Positions 50,301 through 60,900 of a stretch of DNA of 64,000 nt are shown in pieces. The notes below the pieces were generated by a model that made no database searches, was not told where the DNA came from, and was given only the letters and a program-made list of their open reading frames with translations. The position numbers and the translations under genes are program-made. Position 1 is the first letter of the stretch. Each line of letters opens with the position of its first letter. Source of the DNA: Hydractinia symbiolongicarpus (lineage: Eukaryota; Cnidaria; Hydrozoa; Anthoathecata; Hydractiniidae); NCBI RefSeq assembly GCF_029227915.1, contig NC_079875.1, positions 16,981,001-17,045,000 on the forward strand, given 5' to 3'.

Positions 50301-50342
50301 TTCCCTTTCTTCTTACAGTCTAAACTGTAAGAAAAAAGGGAA
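50301..50342. repeat. Near-perfect hairpin, 19-nt arms, 4-nt loop
   Basis: TTCCCTTTCTTCTTACAGT (50301-50319), loop CTAA, then a reverse complement with one mismatch at 50324-50342. Confidence 0.85.
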
Positions 50343-50623
50343 TTGAGATGACAGGTAGGTATTATTACAATAGAAGTTGTCTACACTCGATATTAGTTCA
50401 AAGCTTCAAAAATGTCTCTGTAGAAAGAAATGTGCTGAAAAAGACCTTTCTTCAGAAAGCTTCCACATTTTTCGGCCTGCCACACAGTTGTTAGAGCAAG
50501 AAGTAAATAGTAGAAAAATAAATACTTTTTGTAGATAGACAAGTTTCAGAAGTTTTATTTTGCTTGATAAACTGGGTGCACAGTTATTGTCTTCTCGTTA
50601 CTACTAGCAAAGTTATTAGCCTA

Positions 50624-51144
50624 CAGTACAGCCCTTGAAATTAGCGTTGGCATTCGGCACTGTCGACGTAAAATACAAAGATACCGCTGTTGCGTCAGCA
50701 AAAAAATTGCCAACATAATTTTGTTGTTTTGTGAGAAGAGATGTTCTGTGAAGACTCTAACAATTGAGTCTCCTGTACAGTTTTGCTTCATGTTAAACTG
50801 TGCTGGTGACAAGCATTTTTGAAGCATGTCACCGGCGACTTCTGCGATATACAACCTAATGATGCTCTAACGTAATGAATTTATCTCGAAACATAAAAAG
50901 CCAGTTAGTTCACCATCCGGAAGTTATGCCAATTCCCGTTTTTCACTGTCTTAGGGGATCAATGTATCAAAATTATGAGAGGTCTACCTCTAATAAAACG
51001 TGAATGACGAAAGTTATTGCCAGCTAAAAAAATTCACTAAAAAAAATTGCCGACGCAATGCCAACGCAAATCAGTTGAAATGTATCTCACGTCGGCAGTT
51101 TTGTGCCGACGTAAAAAATTCTAATTTCAAAGGCTGCAGTACTG
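50624..51144. mobile_element. Candidate MITE with CAGTACTG-type inverted ends
   Basis: The left end CAGTACAGCCCTTGAAATTA and the right end (reverse complement CAGTACTGCAGCCTTTGAAA then TTAG) are related inverted repeats. Inner GTTGGCATTCGGC / GCCGACG, GTCGACGTAAAA and TTGCCAAC-type motifs recur on both sides in opposite orientation. No clear target duplication was seen. Confidence 0.5.
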
Positions 51145-51447
51145 TGAAAAGGTATGTTAACATCTTGTTTCTTGTTAATTTCATGTTATGCACGAACGAC
51201 AATAGCCCACGATGCATATTTTTTAACAATCGTGGACCTCACGATCATGTTTCGTGGACTACACGAACAAAAACTAAACATTACATGGTGGCGTCCAAGA
51301 TAGATAACTTCTATTGGAAAACAACAAAGGCCGTATTAGTTCATCAATTAAATCAAAAACCGACAGCAAAAAAATAAATTAACACTTGTTTTAATTCGTT
51401 GTAATAATAAAGCCAGCTTTATAATAGATTTTAATCGTTCGTGAATC

Positions 51448-51692
51448 AAAATGCGATGTAAAAAAATATTTCTATCGCCGTTCTTCTTTCTTAAACTTTT
51501 GAAATGCGATCTAAAACAGCATTTCTATCACCACTTTTCATTCTTAAATTTTTAAAATGCAATCTAAGAAAGCATTTCTATCGCCGCTCTTCTTCTAAAC
51601 TTTTAAAATGCGATCTAAAAAAACATTTCTATCGTGGCTTTTCGTTTATAAAATTTTAAAATGCGATCTAAGAAAACATTTCTATCGCCGCA
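51448..51692 (+). repeat. Tandem repeat, about five 53-bp units
   Basis: Units start AAAATGCGATCTAA at about 51448, 51501, 51554, 51605 and 51658. Each continues with ACATTTCTATCGCCGC, CTTCTT and TTAAACTTTT. The copies diverge by several substitutions and small indels. Non-coding. Confidence 0.85.
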
Positions 51693-53754
51693 GACAAATT
51701 TAACTTTTCTAGACAAATGACATTTCGTAAAAATACAATTGCGTCCATGATGAAAAAGTACGAATATGCTTTTTTAACTTGATAAAACCTGAAACAAACA
51801 AATTAATTTTAATAAAAGACTTTTTTGAAAAAAAAAAAATTAAATTATACTGGCTATAAAAATTGTGGAGCTCGCGAAAATAATTGTGGGACACACGATC
51901 CTTCGTGGAGATAATAATATTAGCATGGTGGCCCCGATAAAATGCTTGAATGTTTTTTATACATAAAGACCAAGATTTTATTGTGGTTTGTGTACACCAC
52001 GCTCGTTACACGAACACAAACCTTTTTACAGTACTGTATCATGGTAGTACAATTTTGCCACTTTACCGAAGCGCTTCATGTTGCACCATCATGTTGTGGC
52101 TTATTTGGAGATTAAACATTGCTGGGCATCAACAATTAAAAATGAAGTTAAATCCTAACTTCCTGTATAGTACAGATGACCTGGAACAAATAGGCCTGAA
52201 GTGGTACAATTTTGCAAGCATGGGTTTTGTGAAAATGAAGCAAGATATTCTGGGTAACCAGTGTAACTTAGCTTGATACTATTTTCTATTGCCTAGGTAA
52301 TAAAATCGGGCTTGCAAAGTAAATCTCCTTAGATCTATTTAAATAAAATCTAGCCAAATTGTACCACCCTTTGAGGAAGTAAGGATAGACAAATCACAAG
52401 TCTGGAAAAGATACGATGTAGCTGTCCATGGAAATTTGCTTCACTTATCCAAACCTTATTAAAGATGGATCCATAGAAGAGGAGTACCTTTACCTCTCCT
52501 TTCCTGATTTTCCATTAATTAACCAATGTTTTTGTTTTCTATTTGTTTGCTTGTCTGTTTGGTTAAAAATATGGGTGGACCCAGAACGACAGTTAGAAAC
52601 TTGAGGCAATTAATTGTATATCCAAGGATGAACTATATGTGCAGCACCAATGAAAGGGAAAAAGCCCTGGAAATGAAATGGAGGATCAGGTTTAATTTCA
52701 AATGCTGCTTGTGTAGTAAACTTTTAAAATGTTTTCACATTAAATAGGGATAAAATGAACATAAACTTTTTTACCATATGTTGAATTTCACAATAATAAA
52801 GCAGAAAAGATATTTTTGTTCTCCACATCAAATTATAAGAAACTCTGTTTAGATTCAAGGACATTGTAAACTTTTATTTACAAAAGTACCGTAAAATAAT
52901 TATAACAACCAAAGGACTATATGTATCCCAAAACAATCCCTGGCATTCATAACCTAATAATAAGATAAAAATAAAACATTTGTTTTTAAAGCATATTTCG
53001 TTAATAAAAGGACAAGTTTGCGTCGATATATGCCTTTAATGCTTAGCCAAAAAAATAAATTTTCTCTTTCATTTACAACAAAAGAGAAACAGTAGAAAAA
53101 TGTAACTGTATGAGAAGAAAAGAAAACTGTGTCCTTTATGTGGTGTATTGTTCTTTTCATTTGATAAATACTTTTGAATTATCCAGCTTTTTAGCTTCTT
53201 GATTCTAGCACACGATTAAATTTCTCAAAATCTGTGACTCTAAAAATACTAATTTTTTTAGGAAACAGAAATCTCATATGTTTGAAATGCATTTCTATAT
53301 TCCCACTGTAAAGTTTTGGGAAGACAATGCGATTTTTTCATTTGCATGCAATGCGATTTTGTTGCATTGCACCTGGATGAAAAAGTCACATCGTCGAGCC
53401 GGGTAAAATGATGGAATTTTTTTCGTGCAATGCGATTAAATTCGTCAAAAAAATTGTTGCACGAAAACAAATCAATTTAATTTCTTGCAACATTTTTTTG
53501 AATGTTGCAGACAACATGCAGCAAAGTTTCAGGTTGTTGCTTCGTCTGCCATGGTTTGCAACATTTTTTTGCTGCATGATAATAATCTTCTAATCAGAAT
53601 ACAGTATTTTCTCCAATCATTTTCTGGATAATACTGAATAATCATAACGAAAAGTTCATAGTACAAGAATTGTTGTTGTTGTTGTGTGGAAGAAAAAAGA
53701 CAGTTTATATTCTTTATTTGATGGAAAGCATACATTAGAGGTACTTGAAAAGAC

Positions 53755-54049
53755 TTTCCACTCTATCCGTACGTGCATGAGCAGAGAGATCAAAAAGGAG
53801 AATGGAAATGACCCACCTAAGAAATAATGAAAATTTTATGAAGAGATGATATTTTTGAAGGAGGAAATTTCTACGGCGAAAAAAAAGCTCAATTTTGAAG
53901 CAGCTGATATTGAGACAGTGATTAATTACTGTCAGTTGAATCCTCCTTTGTAGAATCATAATCTTGTAGAATACAGGAAACGTTTTCTACGAGATGCGCT
54001 TCTTGATAAATGTGTAGAAGAATTGAAAAATATTATGACACAGCTTTTT
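53755..54049 (+). pseudogene. Decayed MADF-domain sequence
   Basis: Plus-strand frames give HSIRTCMSREIKKENGNDPP and KFYEEMIFLKEE, the C-terminal half of a MADF DNA-binding domain (R-SRE--K, P-KKW-FY--M-FL). Then comes DIETVINYCQLNPPL, a stop, and NHNLVEYRKRFLRDALLDKC, matching the N-terminal half (NP-LW----Y---R-A). Stop codons fall where MADF has its conserved Trp residues (TAATGA after PPKK, TAG after NPPL), as expected from TGG decay. The half order suggests the joint between two tandem MADF domains. Family assignment is from motif memory. Confidence 0.45.
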
Positions 54050-54976
54050 TAGGCTTTAAATATTTAATGAAAGATGATAGCTGCCCTGGCATGTAATTTT
54101 TTATGTGTGCTTGTATGTCAAAGGGCTTCGACTAGCTTAACTTGAGAATTCTATAATTTTTTACTTGCTGCAAAAGAGCATAATAGTGTAGTTACAACAA
54201 TACCACTGTAAATGTAAGTTTGAATTTAAAGGCATGTTGTTGTGGTGCCATCTTCATTAGTATTTGGATTTACTTTCTCAAAACGCCAGCCTTTGTAATC
54301 ATTCCTATAATTAGTTAAGCTTGTGTTTTCAATTATTTGCCAACAGTAAAATCACGCACAAGAAATTTGTAAGCCTTGTGCGATCAAACACACAAAAAAA
54401 GAAATAAAGAATATAACAACGAAAAATAAATTGTTATGTTAACAACATCATTAAAAACAGTTTTTCACCACTTTTACTTAAATTAAAACACCATCGAAAT
54501 GCTAAAATTGATTTAATTAAATGTCTTTTTTTTTCTGCATCTAACGGTAATATTTTTGATGCATAATATTTTATAGCATTTATTTATTTTATTAAAATAA
54601 ATTGTTTTTTCTAATAAATAAGAAATTATTAAAAGTTATAAAAATTTAGAAAACCTATTCACTTTACTGTTTTGTTTTAAATTTTGGGATAGCTAAAACA
54701 TAAAAGCACAAAAACAGCTGCAACAAAACACAACACAGATAAATGCTAAATTATCTTTAACAGTTTTTGACAATTTCCTTGGAAAGAGTTTAAAAACAAT
54801 ATTGAATTATCAGGAAATAAATAATGTGACGGTACAATATAAATTCTGTGATTTGCAAAATTATTGGATTGTTTTTAGAATTTAGAAATTAAAAATTAAC
54901 CAAAAGAGGTTACGTAATAGTTTTCACTTGGCATAGATACTATAGCTGTTCAAGTTGTGAATAATTATAATTATTG

Positions 54977-55073
54977 TTTGTTTGTTTGTTTGTTTGTTTG
55001 TTTGTTTGTTTGTTTGTTTGTTTGTTTGTTTGTTTGTTTGTTTGTTTGTTTGTCTGTTTGTTTGTTTGTTTGA
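54977..55073 (+). repeat. TTTG microsatellite
   Basis: About 24 TTTG units with one TCTG interruption, immediately upstream of the FDPS leader. The open frame across it (FVCL repeats) is an artefact of the repeat. Confidence 0.95.
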
Positions 55074-55153
55074 GTTACATCAAGTGGACCAAGCAGGTGC
55101 AAATAGAATTATCATTTGTGTAAATCTCTCACCGATTATTTTTTTTACTTTAG

Positions 55154-55168
55154 ATACATTAGTTAAAG
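55154..55168 (+). promoter_or_regulatory. 3' splice site 15 nt before FDPS start
   Basis: A strong polypyrimidine tract (ATTTTTTTTACTTTAG) ends in AG at 55152-55153, and the FDPS ATG follows after 15 nt. It implies either a 5'-UTR intron or spliced-leader addition. Confidence 0.55.
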
Positions 55169-56236
55169 ATGGGCAGTAAAGCACTATTTGAAATGACAGA
55201 TAAAATATTGAACTATAAAGAACAGTTTGATTCTTCGTTTAAAGAAATTGTTGATGAATTAGTAAAAGAAACTGAAAATAAGCCCGAATTAGCACCTGCA
55301 GCGAGCTGGTTACGCAAAGCTTTAAATTATAATACATTTGATGGGAAGAAGTCACGAGGCATGATGGTCATTGGAACTGTGGATATTTTACGAGAGGGTA
55401 ATCCATCCAAGGATGAAGTTAAGAAAGCAATAGTTCTTGGTTGGTGTGTAGAAATACTTCAAGCTTTGTTTTTAGTTGCAGATGACATAATGGACCGCTC
55501 CGAGTTAAGAAGAGGAAAACCATGTTGGTATAAAAAGTGTGGTCTGGTAGCTATTAATGATACGTATTTAATGGAACAAGCAATATTCCAGTTGATCGAT
55601 AATCATTTCTCTGACCAGGCCTACATGTTTCAGTTGTATAAAGCGTTTCATAGCACAATTTATTTAACAGCAATGGGACAGGGTCTTGACATGCTTGCTT
55701 CTGAACCGCCAGAGGGTAATTTTTCGATAGATTTGTTTACAGAAGAGAAGTACAAATCTATTGTAAAGTACAAAACAGCATATTACTCATTTTACTTGCC
55801 GGTATCTCTTGGAATGCACATCGTTCAAGTGAAAGATAACGAAGTGTTTAAAGAGGCGGAATTGATTTTACTCAAATTAGGTGAATTCTTTCAAATTCAG
55901 GATGATTACCTGGATTGTTACGGTGATCCTGCCATCATGGGAAAAGTTGGACGTGATATAGAAGACGGGAAGTGTTCTTGGTTGGTGGTGCAAGCATTAA
56001 AGAAAGTGAATGCTGAAGAAAAGAAAATCCTAGTCGATAATTACGGAAAAGATGTGGTAAAGTCTGTTGAGATAGTAAAGAAATTGTACCAGAAGTTAGA
56101 TCTGCAAAGCGTATATGGTGAATACGAGGAAGAGAGTTATAAGAACTTGTGCAAATACATAACTAATCACTCTGCCCACTTCCCTCAAGAACTGTTTTTG
56201 TTTTTGGTGAAAAAGATTTACAAACGAAACAAATAG
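55169..56236 (+). CDS. FDPS: Farnesyl diphosphate synthase, complete, intronless
   Basis: Condenses dimethylallyl diphosphate with isopentenyl diphosphate, then adds a second isopentenyl unit, giving farnesyl diphosphate for sterol, dolichol, ubiquinone and prenylation pathways. 355 aa, close to the family length of about 350. The first Asp-rich motif is DDIMD (105-109), followed by RSELRRGKPCW. The second is DDYLD (245-249) within GEFFQIQDDYLDCYGDP. KSIVKYKTAYYSFYLP (196-211), KCSWLVVQ and the C-terminal KIYKRNK (substrate-site tail) are all conserved. The residues four and five before the first motif are Phe101 and Leu100, where vertebrate enzymes have two Phe; this position sets chain length. 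The coding region has no intron, unlike its neighbours, though an acceptor sits 15 nt upstream. ATG at 55169 gives the normal family start. Confidence 0.95.
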   Translation: MGSKALFEMTDKILNYKEQFDSSFKEIVDELVKETENKPELAPAASWLRKALNYNTFDGKKSRGMMVIGTVDILREGNPSKDEVKKAIVLGWCVEILQALFLVADDIMDRSELRRGKPCWYKKCGLVAINDTYLMEQAIFQLIDNHFSDQAYMFQLYKAFHSTIYLTAMGQGLDMLASEPPEGNFSIDLFTEEKYKSIVKYKTAYYSFYLPVSLGMHIVQVKDNEVFKEAELILLKLGEFFQIQDDYLDCYGDPAIMGKVGRDIEDGKCSWLVVQALKKVNAEEKKILVDNYGKDVVKSVEIVKKLYQKLDLQSVYGEYEEESYKNLCKYITNHSAHFPQELFLFLVKKIYKRNK

Positions 56237-57953
56237 GAGGCATGCATATAGATATATAGGTTTCTAGTTGTCAATTTATGTAAGGTCTTAGGTATATTAT
56301 TTTTAAATTATATTCTTTTTTATCTGTTTTTTCCTAAATGCATCAAAACTTTCATTTTATGTTTTTTGGAAATCTTGTATTCTTCAGCATAGCCGTCTTT
56401 TTTTCCATGCGCCTTGCAACAAAATTTATATTTATTATAGATATTTTTTAATGTTGTGATTGCTGTTCAGTTGTTTACTTTAGCAGTACTAGCTTTGTTG
56501 ATGTTGTTTTGTGCAATATAGGTACAACAAAAGTATCTATATAAATGTTTAAATGCTAGACCTTATGCTAAAATACTTTAAGATTATATACTGAAATGTA
56601 GCTAATGTTAAAATATTTACATTGAATGTTTATTTGACTAGGAAGTTTTATTTTACTCAAATTGGTGATTTGAATTCAAATTCAAATTAAAAGAAACATA
56701 GTTCAGCAATTTACCATATGTATTTTTTCTTGGTTTTAGTTTTATATACACATTTTTTTGAAAAACAATATTTAAGTTTATGTCTGCAGTCCTTCAGAAG
56801 AAGAATGCAGAGGTCAATGCACTAAAAAGCCTCAGCAGTGACTTTGACAGACATTGACATTCTTAGCACTATTCTAGTTTTGAAAAATTTGTAAACTAAG
56901 CCAAGCAACATTGTCTCAACATTTGGTTACAGGATCTTGTTGTCTACTTTCGTGTGGCGATCTTGTGATGTTTAGCCATCTGATGCATCAAGATAACAAA
57001 TGTTTTTGTATTAGTAGAATACTTTTCATAGGGTGTTCTTTGGTTAAAATAAATACCTGAAGAATTATATCACAGTGAGAAATTGAGTTTATGCTTTAGC
57101 AATTTTCTTTTTCAAATGAACCTCATGTAATTGCCTTAGTATTTCCTTTGACAATTGAAAAGTGCTAAAATGCTGAAGTAAAACTTCGAGACTGTTACAT
57201 AATTTCGGGTGGGATGAAATTTATTTCGGTGTTCATTTTGCCGTCAAAATATTCATGTGTACACGATTTACCTGAAACCACAATTTACCTGTGCTTGTGT
57301 ATAGGGCTATCGTGCATATTTTTAAAGCCATTGCACATGTGTATAAGGTTGTGCAAGTTTGATATGAAAACTTCATGTAAACACTAAACATTTTTACAGT
57401 GGTTTGAAATCTCTGAAGACTAATGAATTTAAAAAAACTTGATGTTGTATTTACAGGTAGAGTCCCCACAAAGTTAATTCCTTTTATTCAATAGATGGCT
57501 TAAACTTGGAATTTCTTTATTTTTCTACTGCCTACCATTTCAATTTTGTCGATGGAATTAGAACAAAAACAGAATATAAAAAATACTAACACACTATGAA
57601 ATGATATTGCCACAAGTCTATTTAATAATCTGGAAAATTTTACCTTTTTAAAACTCAATCTTTGCAATTTATTTTTTTTACTTCAGCAAAAGAATTGCTG
57701 ACTTGGTACTATTTACTTTTACGTTTTGTAAACACATCAGAATTTGCGCCAGCATTTGTCGGGTGCTGATGGGAATTACAGAGACTAAGCATTCCATGTC
57801 GTACCTAAAATTTATAATAAAACAAGGAAGCACTTTGTGTTTACACACATGTGTACGTGCTGCAATAAAATTATGTACTGTTCAATATTTTGAAATTTAA
57901 TCCTAAAGTCTAGTTTAGAAAATATATTGTGTTATATCATTTTTTCACCTTAG
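56237..57953. other. FDPS 3' UTR and FDPS-CACTIN intergenic region
   Basis: 1.7 kb of AT-rich sequence. A candidate FDPS poly(A) signal AATAAA lies at 57048-57053. The CACTIN promoter, if separate, would lie here. No additional gene is seen. Confidence 0.55.
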
Positions 57954-57977
57954 TTGCAACAAATAAAATTGTTTTAA
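57954..57977 (+). promoter_or_regulatory. 3' splice site 24 nt before CACTIN start
   Basis: ATTTTTTCACCTTAG ends at 57953 and the CACTIN ATG follows after 24 nt, the same arrangement as in SNX27, the receptor and FDPS. Confidence 0.5.
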
Positions 57978-60900
57978 ATGGGGCGTGATAAAAAAGATAA
58001 GAAAAAGAAAAAGAAGTCAAGAAGACACCCAGATAGCGATAGTGATAATAGTGATGCCAAAATATCTTATGAAGAAGAATTGGAAAAATTAAAAGAAGAA
58101 CGAAGGTAAATGCTGCAGAGAGTATCTATTTTAGTTGGTCATACTGCCTTTCCAAATTTTCATCAGTCTTTTATATTGAATATGACTAGGACTTTAGGGG
58201 CATCATTCATTAAAATCATATCTATGTTGTGTTCAAACAAAACTCAAAACAAAATGCAAAGTTGTCAAAGCAAGTTAGAAATGTTTAGAAACTTTTTGCA
58301 TGTATTCGAGTTTGATTATATTTGCTTATTTCATCTAAGAATATTTCAAAATATTCTTTGTCATATACAAAAGTTGCCGAAAATCAGAATTGACAAGATA
58401 ATTTGCAAAGTGATCCTAAATGAAACGAACACAGTGATAAACTATTTGCAGATTTGCAACTAGCGAGAGATTATACTTTTTCAGAAGGTATAATATAACA
58501 AAAAAATTTAATGCTTGTCTGGAAGCAACTAAGCGATTTACAGTACATAAACTTTTTTTAATTTTCCATGGACATAGCATTTGTTGTTCTCTGAATTCCA
58601 TGTGGGTGTTAAAAAAACCACGACCCCCTACTGTCCTAAAATAGGCTTAAACCAATTGCACTGATGTAGTACCATCAACTGATTTTGTTTACATTCAGTA
58701 TAGTTTTCACTGAATAAATATCAGAGTTCGTGGTTTAATATGACGACAAAAAATTTATGTGAGAATTTATCTATATATTTAATACCATCTGCAAGTGTTA
58801 CAAATCTTTTTATGCAACAACTGATGGAAATTAATTTTAACTGTTGCCGCATTAAAATACAAAGAATGGCCAGCAGTTCTAGATTTTCTTGAAGTATTCT
58901 TGTATTTTCTTGGTACTAAAAATGTATAGTTAAAAAGAGCCATTTTTCAAGGGCTTGTTCTAAAATCGTCTTTAAATTTATAATAATAGACAAGTTACTC
59001 CTGCTGCTGTGGTCTATGTTTTTGAAAAATGCGCTAGAAGTAAATGTTCTTAAGTTTTGCTGGAATTTTTTAACAGTTTTGGCCATCTTGATACAGAATT
59101 ATTTCATCTGATATATTATAGGAGAAAGAAAGAGTTCATCAAGACAAATGAAACACCGGAGGAGAGGAGAATGCGTAGATTAGCAAAAAAAGAGGCCAAG
59201 GAACAAAAATACAACCGGCTAATAGGAGTCAATGATATGGGATACACCAACACTGACAATCCATTTGGTGATAATCATTTGACAGAAAGTTTTGTGTGGA
59301 AAAAGGTACTGTTATTATTTTTTGCGTACTCTCTATTCAAGTACCTTCAAATGCATAATCTATTTGTATATGTTATTTAAAAAGAATAATATTGTTTTTT
59401 TAAGTTTTATTTCAGCCTTAATACTTTTAATACTAAAGTTAGCCGATACTTAAATAATTGTATATATGCTGTAACCCAAGTGAAACGAAAAAAGCATTGC
59501 CAACTCTATAAATTTAACCTGCAATAAGAATGTAGAATAAGAATGTTATAAAGATAGTATGCGTCGATATAAGGGTCGAGCGATAAGTGACTCAGCCGTT
59601 TTCTTCCAGGGAATTTCTACAAAGATAGTATGCGTCAATATAAGGGCCAAGCAATAAATGATTCAGCTGTTTTTTTTCTGGGGAATTGCTACAAGTTTAA
59701 ATTAATTAAACAGTGTATGTTACCTACACCAACAATGATTTCCCTCAAAAAGTAAACAAAATGGTAGACACAGATAAACAATCTACAAGGCAGGCTGGCT
59801 CTATTTATGAGGAAAATAAAAACACTGCCAAAATAACGTTTTATTTACTCAAAAAGTAACTTATACTTAATATTCAACATAACCTGCAGTATCAACAAGT
59901 ATTTCCCTAAAGTTACTTCAGAGAGACTGAAAATGTGCTAGCTATCTAACAAAATATTTGGAACCTTGATTCGTAAACTTTGTTTAGCATAATATACCCC
60001 ATGTGCAAAGTAGCATTACTTTTAGAATGTGATGCATCCATGTAAAACTTTGTTATTGATTTTTTCTCACTGTTTTATCTTGTCCTTATTTAAAGCATTA
60101 TGCTATTTTTAAATTTCTAAGACTTGCTTTGCTATAATATCGTCACATATTATCTTTAATGCTCATGCATTTTGATTGTAAATTTCAGTACCAATGCAAA
60201 GTACAGTTTTTGTGAAAACTAGTTTTTTAGTGTGCTAAATAATTTTCTTTTCAGAGGAAACAGTTCTCTATTATAGTTAATACATTAAATATGTTTCAAC
60301 GCTTTAGAAACATGAACTTGACGGAGTAAAAGATATTGGTAGTATTGAACAGCGAAATCGTCAAAAAGAAAAACAAAGAGAGCTGAAAGAGGAGTTGGAA
60401 AAAGTGAAGAAGAGAAGGAAAGATAGAGAAGCTGAAAAATTAGCAAGAGAAGAAGAAATGACCTTGATGCAACGTGAAAAAGAGGCTGCTATGTTTTCTG
60501 TAAGCGTTTAGTGTAACTAGGATTTGAAAGGATTTAGTAGAATAATGGCCAAAAGTTGTGCTTTTTTTTTTTGCATTATGATTTTTTTATTGTATTTTAT
60601 TCATATTTGTTTTTTAATGCTCATATTCATCAGAGTTATTTGAGTTGTTTTATTTTGTCATCTGCTTCCTTGACCTTCATTTCAATTGCAAGAATTATTA
60701 ATTTATTTTAAACCTTGGAAAATACTTTTATTATGTTCAGTGATCGTGAGTGTTTTAAGTCAACCATAAAAATGTTATGATATTTATTTCATAATTTTTG
60801 CAGCAGTAAATGTAATTGTTGTATTTGTTTGTTTTAGAGTTGGTCGAAGCAAGAAGATGATTTTCATTTACACCAGGCCCGTCTTCGTTCAAGTATCAGA

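Larger units (their letters stand above)
46194..55153. other. Gene-poor 9-kb region between p66 and FDPS
   Basis: It begins with the p66 3' UTR (end not resolved). It then holds a TA-flanked MITE (46657-47043), a foldback element (49458-49820), a tRNA-like SINE head (49866-49962), a hairpin (50301-50342), a TIR element (50624-51144), a 53-bp tandem repeat (51448-51692), a decayed MADF-domain sequence (53755-54049) and a TTTG microsatellite (54977-55073). Open frames near 51000-51377 and 51950-52276 have no recognised family. No intact gene is supported. Confidence 0.6.

Noticed and set aside
51000-51377. 125-codon plus-strand open frame
   Set aside because: It spans the right end of the TIR element, shows no family motif and has no splice support.
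51950-52276. 108-codon plus-strand open frame
   Set aside because: No recognised motif, and composition is like the surrounding non-coding DNA.
54982-55179. FVCL-repeat open frame
   Set aside because: It is a translation of the TTTG microsatellite.
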